A DNA stretch of 64,000 bases from Eretmocerus hayati. Its lineage: Eukaryota > Arthropoda > Insecta > Hymenoptera > Aphelinidae. The DNA lies in contig CM056742.1 of assembly GCA_029851415.1 (NCBI GenBank), positions 91,502,748-91,566,747 on the forward strand, written 5' to 3'. Position numbers and translations under genes: made by a program. Shown here one piece after another: positions 55,920 through 64,000 of the stretch. How positions within the stretch are numbered: the first letter of the stretch is position 1; the number at the start of each line of letters is the position of its first letter. A model generated the notes under the pieces. The model ran no database searches. It saw only the letters and a program-made list of their open reading frames with translations, and was not told the origin of the DNA.

Positions 55920-57300
55920 GATCGAAGCATGCCAAAATTTGGCAAGATCTTGATTACCGGAGCAGACGACCCGTTTCTCCGCGCGCATTGGAGATTGAGA
56001 GGGGAAAGTGGCTCATGCGGAAGCGCGAGAGGGGCGGGTGGCGTTTTGGGAGTCAGAGTGGGGGGTGGCACCGAAAAATCTTTTCTCACCCACCACTTGC
56101 TTGGCTGCTACATCAGCGTGCGCAGATGCGCGCCGCTTTGAAAATTACATGCTACAGTACTTGTATCATATTTTATCTTAATAATTAGTGTAATGAATTA
56201 CAATAACTTGTAGATATGTACATTTTTTATCCCCTATTTCAACTACGATATGAGGGGGAATCACTATTTTTAGTAATTTTCCCCTACCACTCGACAATTG
56301 GAAATTTGAAAAATCGAAGCTTTTCTTTGACCTCGACGCTGATTGGTCGAGCGTATCAGGAGTGGGGGAGAGAAGCTTAATTCGCGGAAACCGAGCTTAT
56401 GTGCTTGGGAAAGCTGCAGCAGAGCGGCATTCTTGTCGATACCCATCCAAGGATCAACACCTGGAAGCTCTCCAGGGTCCAACTCTCAAGTCAAAGAAGT
56501 TGGCTTCAACCACTTTGCCAGTTTTGGAGCTGCGCATCGCCGTCGGCTACTCATCCAGCATCTTGCAAGCTTCACGCCTTTCCTGAGCTGCAACCCTGGC
56601 GCCCTACGCAACAATTCTTGCCACCAGGAGCCGACGTGAGTACTGATTTATTCCGCATTATGATACAATAAAATGCCTTGCCTTTCCTGGGTTACCCTAT
56701 CCCTGTCACTTTCAGTGATCAGAGGAGGCTGCAACGAAAGAAAGAACGCCGATGCCTGGAGCTAGGCGCGTCGGTAAATCGTAGCATTCGGGTGCTCAAC
56801 ACCTCAACCTTATTTCCTGCCTTGATCGAACCATCACGTTTCTCCGAGATCTTCGATCGACGAGAAAGGCAATCGTTTTCGAGTCATGGCCCTTGTGGCA
56901 ATGTGATTAGAAATGCCTGTGATTGATCTTCTCATCCTTTTGGGTTAGCGGTGAGAATATCCCCGACTAGATCTTCGGAGGAGACGCTTGACTCGTGTAC
57001 TGATGGCGATTTCATCGTAATGTCACGTACGTAGAGCCTTGCTGCCGCATCACTTAAGGATTATCCCAAGTTTTATTGAAGGTGAAACCTTCTTTACCGG
57101 CGCCTGGCGCTTCCGACCCGAGGAAAAATTTTGCTCGATGCGAACTGCGGAATCCGTGTGATTCCTACGGCGCGTAACTCATCAGCCACGTGAATGCCGT
57201 GTTTACCGTGTGATCGCCGTGGATTGCTTGTCAGTGCGGTTCCCGGCATCTAGCTGGGTGTAACAGTGAGCTGTGGTAGTGTCAGGTAGTGTTTAGGGCA
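55920..57300. other. GC-rich block, possible exon or promoter region
   Basis: Clearly more GC-rich than its surroundings, with CpG-containing words. It holds overlapping open frames at 56343-56671, and a donor-like GAC|GTGAGT at about 56636 with an acceptor-like TTTCAG near 56715. Frames in it have no recognised domain and no single reading is convincing. It could be the 5' part of a gene, a non-coding RNA or a retroelement fragment. Confidence 0.3.
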
Positions 57301-57479
57301 GGCTGGGGCAGGCTATTAGCACTGATGTAGCCCTGTGATTGTAATGCATGTAGCTATATATAGTTTATTGTCAATCACGGTCGTATTTGTCAATACATGA
57401 AATGGAGTGATCATCAGTGTTTGATTGATCAACAACTACATGTGTGAGAATATGTGCTCATGAGTAAATTGAAAACAGA

Positions 57480-57916
57480 TTTGTCAGATCACTCATGAGT
57501 GTACACATCAGTCAATATCAACTCTGAAGTGAAATGCCCAGTTCATGAGTTGAATGTTATAATTCCACATAGTCTTATCAAGAGTGTCACTCTATATATT
57601 GCAAATAGTCTACATGAGTGCGTAGCCCAAAAGTTGCTAACAAGTAACCGTAACCGCACATCCAAAAGAAGAAAACTGAGACCTGCGGCTACTCCATTTC
57701 TTGAACCAGTTTTTGGGTTTGGATGGAAGATTACAGTAATTAGTTTGCCACTTTTGGCTGCATACTTGTGTATGATGAGTTGAATGTTAGAATTCCTCAT
57801 AGTCTTATCAAAAGTGTCATCATGACGAATGTATTCTAACTGTTGAAAATAGTCTACTAGAGTACGCAGCAAGAAGTTGCAAACTAGTAAACGTTATCTC
57901 ACCTCCAAAAGAAGGG
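57480..57916. repeat. 230-240-bp satellite, left part
   Basis: Tandem units starting GAGTTGAATGTT at 57547 and 57777. They share the words CATAGTCTTATCA, GAAAATAGTCTAC, CAAACTAGTAA and TTTTTGGGTTTGGATG. The second unit is cut at AAAAGAAGGG by the foldback element that follows. Confidence 0.85.
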
Positions 57917-58326
57917 CCCTATTGAAAAAAATGATGTCATGTACATGACATAAAAACGTGATGTCACGATTTTTCGAAAAACCATATCACGATCTTGGAC
58001 ATTCATGACATAAGTCCATGATCAACTTCATGTCATGGAAACTTGTCATGATCATATGTCATAGTTTTACGTCACGAATTTTCGTCATGATTTCCCGGAT
58101 TTTCCGCGCATGTCACGGGACTTTGTCATAATTATTTGTCACGATTTTCTGAATTTTCACGTAAAGCGAGGCATGTCATGTGACTTTGTCGAGATTTTTG
58201 TCACGTTTTGCCGGATTTTTTACTAAAACGCAACTGAAAGATCCAGTGCATGGACAAAAAATTTATCAATAACGGTCGACCAAAAAAAAAAAAGTCATGA
58301 CATTGTGCCCGTGATGATAAACTTTG

Positions 58327-58410
58327 CCGACACCGGGATTTAAACCCACCCGCAGTCGGATGTGTCAGATTCAGAGTCCAACACCTTACCGTCGTAGCCA
58401 GCGAGGAAGG
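58327..58410 (-). other. tRNA-like module, left arm
   Basis: Minus-strand partner of 58771-58855. The B box is altered to GGGTTTAAATCC, and the A-box-like block is changed from the right-arm copy. Confidence 0.5.
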
Positions 58411-58770
58411 TTAGTAGAGAGTAGGTAAAAGGCTTCCTTATGATGCGGATCGCTATAGCCGTTAGTATATATAGGCCCCATATATAGGCGTTTCGATGCT
58501 CATTCGTTGATGTAATAATGACGGGCGGAATATTTTTGCCGCTCGCAGACGAGCGAGCGGACGCAGTTGACAAAGTTTTTTTAACAAAGCTGGAAAAGAA
58601 TCCAAAGTGTGTAAACAGCGTCCGCTCGCTCGTCTGCGAGCGACAAAAATATTCTGCTCGTCATTATTATATCAACGAATGAGCATCAAAACGCCTATAT
58701 GTTACCTATATACTAACCGCTATAGCGATCCGCAACATAAGAAAGCCTTTTACCGACTGTAACCTAACCT

Positions 58771-58855
58771 TCCTCGCTGGCCACGACGGTAAGGTATTGG
58801 ACTACGAATTTGACACATCCGACTGCGGGTGGGTTCAAATCCCGGTGTCGGCAAA
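58771..58855 (+). other. tRNA-like module, right arm
   Basis: TCCTCGC, then TGGCCACGACGG (58778-58789) and GGTTCAAATCC (58832-58842), 54 bp apart. The T stem pairs better than in the 32.5-kb copy, but the acceptor stem does not close, so it is tRNA-derived rather than a tRNA gene. Confidence 0.6.
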
Positions 58856-59256
58856 GTTCATCTTCACGGGAACAATGTCATGACTTTTTTTTTTTGGTCG
58901 ACCGTTATTGATAAATTTTTTGTCCATGCACTGGATCTTTCAGTTGCGTTCTAGTAAAAAATCCGGCAAAACGTGACAAAAATCTTGACAAAGTCATATG
59001 ACATGCCTCGCTTTACGTGAAAATTCAGAAAATCGTGACGAATAATTATGACAAAGTCTCGTGACATGCGCGGAAAATCCGGGAAATCATGACGAAAATT
59101 CGTGACATAAAACTATGACATATGATCATGACAAGTTTCCATGACATGAAGTTGATCATGGACTTATGTCATGAATGTCCAAGATCGTGATAGAGGTTTT
59201 TCGAAAAAACGTGACATCACGTTTTCATGTACATGACATAATTTTTTTCAATAGGG

Positions 59257-59855
59257 GGAACTGAGATCCGGCATCTCAATTGTCTCAAACCAGTTTAAAC
59301 AAGTTTTTGGGTTTGGATGAGAGGTTACAGTAATTGGTGTGTGTTGGTTTGCCACTGTTGTCTGCATACTTATGTGTTATGAGTTAAATGTTGGAATTCA
59401 GCATAGTCTTATCGAAAGTGTCTTCAAAATGAATGTATTCTAAATGTTGAAAATAGTCTACATGATTGCGCAGCCACAAGTTGCAAACTAGTAACCGTTG
59501 CCTCTTATCCAAAAGGAGAAAACTGAGACCCGGCTACTTAATTGCCTTAACCAGTATTTTGGTTTGCATGAGGGGTTACGGTAATTAGTTTGCCACTTTT
59601 GACTGCGTACTTGTGTATGAGTTGAATGTTGGAATTCCTAATATTGGTCTTTTCAAAAGTGTCATTAAGATAAATGTCATCTGAATGTTCAGAATAGTCT
59701 ACATAAGTACATAGCCAAAAGTTGCATACTAGTAACTGTTATCTTAGATCCAAAAGAAGGAAACTGAGACTCGACTTCTCAATTTACTTGAACCAGTTTC
59801 TCGATTTGAATGAGGGATTACGATGATTAGTTTGCCAATTTTGGCTGCGTACTTA
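59257..59855. repeat. 230-240-bp satellite, right part
   Basis: Continues the interrupted unit, then further units starting at 59381 and 59619 (period 238 bp). Confidence 0.85.
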
Positions 59856-60135
59856 TTTATGTTAACTGTATTCGACAACTAAAATACATTCATCAAGATG
59901 AAAAATTTGCCGATATTCTACAAATAAAATTCAGAGCATTCCAAACTTGGACAATACATTCAACTTTTCAATCTAAGAATCATTTTATACTCTTCAGTCA
60001 TCTTTAGACAATGGAAATATGGCAAGATCAATCACTCAACCAGAATATCAGCCAATAGAGGCATCCCCTTCACTTGAGATTGTGGAACATCCTATCACAT
60101 ATCATAAGTGATTCTGGTAGATTTTTTCGTCCTTG

Positions 60136-60546
60136 ATGGTTGATATACAAGTTGAACATTTGGTCTCGTCGATCTCAATAGTAAAATTAGGTAAGGACCA
60201 ACTAGATAAATTTAGCAAAACTGGTGTTGTTCATAAATTTCAGTGTAAAGATTGCCCAGCAACGTATGTGGGAGAGACAAAAAGACAACTAGGTACACGC
60301 ATTAAAGATCATATTACAAACAAAGATAAAAAGTCCGTAGTTTCTGTTCACAGACTAAATGATAAACACGATTTCCATTGGGATCAAATCAAAATTTTAG
60401 ACACAGAGAAAGATTGGGAAAAACGGTTGATTTCTGAAATGATCCATATAAAATTCGATGAGAATTGCATCAATAGAAAAGACGATATTCAAAATCTCAG
60501 TCAAATATATAACCCATTGTGGGCAACGGCTGACAAAGCTCAATGA
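60136..60546 (+). CDS. GIY-YIG endonuclease domain of a Penelope-like element
   Basis: Open frame of 136 residues from the ATG at 60136. It holds KTGVVHKFQCKDC (the GIY strand, here GVV, with a Cys pair), TYVGETKRQLGTRIKDH (YIG strand here YVG, with the catalytic Arg and a His) and later WEKRLISEMIHI with the conserved Glu. In Penelope-like elements this nuclease nicks DNA to prime reverse transcription. The domain is complete by motif, but the upstream reverse transcriptase is gone, so this is a fragment of the full polyprotein even though its frame is open. Confidence 0.75.
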   Translation: MVDIQVEHLVSSISIVKLGKDQLDKFSKTGVVHKFQCKDCPATYVGETKRQLGTRIKDHITNKDKKSVVSVHRLNDKHDFHWDQIKILDTEKDWEKRLISEMIHIKFDENCINRKDDIQNLSQIYNPLWATADKAQ

Positions 60547-60845
60547 CCCCCCGCTCTCTTTCTCTCTCCCACATGCACTACTTTTCATATATATGTCACC
60601 TACTGTATACTGCGATCGCGCTAATATAAATATGAGTGAAAAATGAGACCGATGACTCACTCTGTTTACTTGTATTGACAGGAGCTAGACGTTATGTCTG
60701 TGCTCTATTACAAGATCGTTCAAAATATCATGACGATCTAAAAAATAACGTAAGTTGCGCATCTCGAATATTTATGCATCCATCATTTGTTAAAAAATTT
60801 CATATTCTCTATCTTTATACATATGTCGAAACAGAAACCTGAAGC

Positions 60846-60880
60846 CTGATGAGGTCCACAATACCTAGTGGACAAAACGT
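60846..60880 (+). ncRNA. Degenerate hammerhead-ribozyme-like motif
   Basis: CTGATGAG (60846-60853), then a 6-bp stem GTCCAC/GTGGAC (60854-60859, 60868-60873) with an 8-nt loop, then AAAACG. A hammerhead core has CUGAUGA, stem II and GAAA; here the G of GAAA reads A and there is one extra unpaired base. Penelope-like elements are known to carry hammerhead motifs near their ends, so this is probably a decayed one. Confidence 0.45.
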
Positions 60881-61019
60881 TGCAATAAAATTTCCATCAT
60901 GAAATTTTGGGAATTTATTTAGTTCCCCACCGTCCTTCAAGATCAACGAGACCAAATGTTCAACTTGTATATCCTATCACATAGTTACTGGGCACATTTT
61001 ATCTGAAAATGTGAGAGAT

Positions 61020-61529
61020 CTGAACCCGCAGTCAAGTGGTTTCACCTTCCTACGTACGTGGTCGCCACGTACATCATTTTTTCTTAGTGAGTCAAGTGCG
61101 AACGCACCTCCGCGCGCGCAAGTAAATTCTCTGTATGCGGCGCGCGGGCCTCTCTCTTTAATACATGCCCCGTGAGTAGTTTTCGTGGAATCGGAATCGC
61201 TGCGCCAGTGGGGGAGTTTTGTGATATATACGTATAAACAGTTTTTCGCAACTGTGTGCGCAAAGTTGTAGAAAAATGAGACTTCTCTTCATTATTTACA
61301 GTGCGAGAAGTAATGCGTGAATGACTTCTCGCACAGTTTTACATTTACGCACTGGTGAAGTGTGCGTAAATGTTACTTCTCGCTCTAATGCATTTTCATC
61401 CACGCACAGTTCCAAAATATGATGTCACGTCATCCCTCTGAATTTGGCCTTTCTTGGGAACTTCGTTCTCAAGATGATCTTGCTCGGACAGTGGTGCATT
61501 TAATTACAACTTCGTGCACAGTTGCAAAA
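61020..61529. other. No gene; scattered ACTTCTCGCAC words
   Basis: Contains several copies of ACTTCTCGCAC, TTACGCAC and their complements (61290-61385) of the same kind as the hairpin that follows. Confidence 0.45.
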
Positions 61530-61623
61530 AATAGTATACGCAACACGTGCGAGAAGTTTCCGCACTCGTTTGGCAACTTGTGCGGAAATTGACCTTCTCG
61601 CACTTGTTGCGTAATATACTATT
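61530..61623. repeat. 94-bp foldback with AATAGTATA ends
   Basis: AATAGTATACGCAACACG at the left, and at the right the complement of AATAGTATATTACGCAACAA. The stem continues through GTGCGAGAAG/CTTCTCGCAC. The right end matches the left end of 48536-48716 at all but about one base. Confidence 0.78.
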
Positions 61624-62960
61624 CTTGCAGGCGGATGAATTCTCAACCACGTCACGTCAACCCTTTCGGTTTGAAGGTCGACCGTGCGACTTTTTCTCGC
61701 TATTTTGAAGCAGTGATCGCTAATAATTATTTGACAATTTCGGGCGTCTCATATTCTTTTGACGTGACATTTGTTTTTCAGATGAGAGTTAATTTCTTTG
61801 AATCAATGGTCTTTATTTTTCTCCGTTCTGTTACAAGTGTCGATGTATCAGTAAAAATTCTAGGAGTGATTTTTCGTAATATGATAGTTTGAGTATTGTA
61901 AAATCAGTGTTTCTCTTTTCATATATTATCAAGTGAATTCATTTACGGTCAAAATAGATGCCCGTCTACATGTCTGAAAATACGCTAATTTGAGTGATGA
62001 ATTTCTGAATAAACAGTGATCAAATGCAATTCGCATTTATGCTTGTGACTATTTCTTGACCCACCCAAATGCCCATCCCCAATGAGAGTCGAAAACCACA
62101 CATAATATGATATCATTAAATGATAATGAATTTTCTCTCAAAGAGTGAGATTATTTTGCTGACCTCATTTTTGAGTTCATTAAATATTTTCATTTCATAA
62201 TTCCCTCTCTTTTGCAAATTATATGTTAGCGTGTATTCGCTGTAGAATATTCATACAATCAAAATTGTGATAATTTAATGAGTCAAAACCAAAATATTTT
62301 GATGGTCCGATATGAATATAAAATTCTTCACATAATATTGATAGAATTTGGAAGAATTCTGAGTTCAATGGCAAGGTGAGTCACGTCAAGCCGACGTACA
62401 CTCAATTTTGAATAAAGTATAACAATTTTAGAGAAATAAAATCTAAGCAAGGAAAATTGCATCCTTGCAAAATTATTATAGCTCAGAATCCATGTACTTG
62501 GGTCTCTTTTTCTAGAATTGTATGAATTGGAACATGATTTGTGCCTAGAAAATGATCCATTCTAATCTAACTATCTCGGTTTTAACGTGGAACTATTCTT
62601 CCAGGTGGAATCTCAAAAAAATGCCCCGAGCAAAACCTTTTGACTTCCTCAAACTTGAGTGGGGGTCTCTGGAACTCATTCTTTATCTATACCAGGTGCA
62701 AGATCACAATGAAGGCACGACATGGAGCACGTTTCCCAGGGCTCAACAGTTGAAGGGAATCGGATGATGTCAGGTTTTTGAGCCTAACAAGGTCTGCGAG
62801 GGAGAATGTTTCCTTGAGATCAATGAAGCCTATCATGTTAGTGAACATGAATCCAGATATTGAGCAAATAAAACAATATCTGGGTGATATCCTTTCCCTT
62901 GGATCATGTTTTTGGGCATGATTGGATCTGACTAAAAATGATTTTATGAAATCAATATAT
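61624..62960. other. No recognisable gene
   Basis: AT-rich. The frames 61635-61892 and 62552-62767 carry no identifiable domain. Confidence 0.4.
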
Positions 62961-62967
62961 GGTGTTT

Positions 62968-63262
62968 GGTGTTAGTGAACATGAATGCAGATCTTTAGTC
63001 GTTTTGGCGTCTAAAAAGATTGATTTGTTTGAAAATTTTGTAGAACTATTCATGTTTTTGGACATGAGTTTCAGCACATTTTGTGGAGGATCACTGAAGA
63101 TGTGCCATTCTCATCTAATTAGTGACAATGATTGCAGATTTTTAGTCGTTTTGACGTCTAAAAAGATGAATCCGTTTGAAGATTTGGTAGAACCATTCAT
63201 GTGTTTGAACATGAATTTCAGTTCATCTTCTGGTGGATCACTGAAGATGTGCCATTCTTATT
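62968..63262 (+). repeat. Tandem duplication, about 155-bp unit
   Basis: Two diverged copies (from about 62968 and 63123) sharing TTTAGTCGTTTTG, GTCTAAAAAGAT, GAACCATTCATG-type and TGGATCACTGAAGATGTGCC words. An open frame of 101 residues crosses both copies, giving a two-fold protein repeat, but without a known domain. Confidence 0.8.
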
Positions 63263-63531
63263 GAAGAATGCAATATGGATACTCTGCTCCTATTCAATAA
63301 TTCACGGCATTATACTCGCTTGCTAGCGAAAGCCATGACGGAGGCTTTCTGAAGCTATCATCTCTAAACGACAGTCGACTTTTGAGTCTCATTTTACGCG
63401 CGCTACATACGCTTTCAGTGTTGCCAACTCACGTTCCGATTTCCAGTAGCGCCGCCTACCGGTGGAGTTACCAGAGGTCGGTAACTCAACGCGGACCCTA
63501 TCTTGCCGGCCGCGGTGCCAGCCACATCCCC

Positions 63532-64000
63532 TTAAATGCCGTTCAGGTCACGTTTTAGCCGGAAATCACCCTCTAACTCGACTGGGTTGCAAAATTCATC
63601 ATTGTGGAGTATAAGCAAATTCCACGCATTTCCAACGAGGAATCTGATGGTGACCTTGGATTTGACCTTGAGGTCAATTTTCGAGGTTATAGTGGGGTTA
63701 TTCCGAGTTCATCAAGGGTTTATCATGATTCTGACATGGACTCCGGGAAGAGCGTAAAATTTCACGTCGAAATCCATACTCTTAGAATTTTCATAAATTA
63801 CCTCCAGAGGTCGCCACCAGCTCAAATGCCGTTCAAGTCACGTTTCAGCTGAGGATCTCTCTAATTCGACTGGGTTGCAAAATTCACTATTGTGATGGAC
63901 AAGCCACGCATTTTTAACGAGAAATCCGATGGTGACCTTGGATTCTACTTTGAAGTCAATTTTTGAGTTCATACTTGACGTTATAGCATAAAATGGAGCA
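63532..64000. repeat. Tandem repeat, about 293-bp unit, runs off the window
   Basis: AAATGCCGTTCA(A/G)GTCACGTTT at 63533 recurs at 63826, followed by matching CGACTGGGTTGCAAAATTCA and GATGGTGACCTTGGATT. The second copy continues past the window end. Confidence 0.8.

Larger units (their letters stand above)
57917..59256. mobile_element. 1.34-kb foldback element, CCCTATTG family
   Basis: Starts CCCTATTGAAAAAAATGATG and ends in the complement CAATAGGG. It is almost wholly self-complementary, with a centre near 58590. Just inside the ends are many ATGTCATG, CATGACAT and GTGACA/TGTCAC words. Each arm has a tRNA-like module. The flanks are GG (57915-57916) and GG (59257-59258). Removing the element and one GG restores a satellite unit of normal length, which supports these borders. 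There is no coding capacity. Confidence 0.85.
60102..60970 (+). mobile_element. Truncated Penelope-like retroelement
   Basis: Flanked by the exact 13-bp direct repeat ATCCTATCACATA (60089-60101 and 60971-60983). It carries only the C-terminal GIY-YIG nuclease ORF and a 3' region. A short inverted duplication (60143-60175 against 60941-60972, ATATACAAGTTGAACATTTG) lies near the two ends; Penelope-like elements often end in such rearranged partial copies. The reverse transcriptase is missing, so it is a 5'-truncated insertion. Confidence 0.72.

Overview
This is a stretch of AT-rich nuclear DNA from an animal, most probably an insect. The evidence is short GT-AG introns, PIF/Harbinger, hAT, Tigger, Helitron and Penelope remains, many small inverted-repeat elements and no bacterial-style gene packing. 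I recognise no ordinary conserved host gene. The window is a transposon graveyard with several intact, nested and apparently young elements in its middle.

Left part (1-14.2 kb): a zinc-finger ORF (2419-3006), a GT microsatellite, a GTGTACCC-ended MITE (6.9-7.8 kb), a MITE flanked by TTAA (8.6-9.0 kb), a hAT-type MITE with an 8-bp target duplication (9.24-9.61 kb) and a broken hAT transposase (about 10.95-13.4 kb) that contains two adjacent perfect hairpins.

Centre (14.5-42.1 kb): one 27.6-kb element, 14532-42126, sits between 7-bp duplications AACCATT. Its long inverted ends are built from about 516-bp repeat units. It splits a Ulp1/C48-protease-plus-PHD ORF at its catalytic His-Trp pair; taking out the element and one duplication puts the two halves (14231-14531 and 42127-42639) back in one frame. 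The element carries its own 1089-residue protein, a MULE-like D-D-(C/H)-E region joined to a Ulp1 protease (33529-36798, minus strand). Two other elements are nested in it: an intact two-gene PIF/Harbinger transposon (15932-23719, nine-exon Myb-like gene plus two-exon transposase) and an 8.84-kb foldback element (24014-32855) with 2.2-kb arms.

Right part (42.6-64 kb): a Tigger-derived element, foldback elements made of GCGCAAA-type motifs, minisatellites built on TTAGGCCC, a decayed Helitron Pif1 helicase on the minus strand, a GC-rich block, a 230-240-bp satellite interrupted by a second foldback element (57917-59256), a short Penelope-type insertion encoding GIY-YIG with a 13-bp target duplication, and tandem duplications at the end.

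The most novel items are the transposase-Ulp1 element and a foldback family represented by 24014-32855 and 57917-59256. Both members start CCCT(G/A)(C/T)(C/T)GAAAAAAA, make 2-bp target duplications, have self-complementary repeats just inside the ends, and carry a tRNA-like A-box/B-box module in each arm. All family assignments were made by eye from motifs; no database search was possible.
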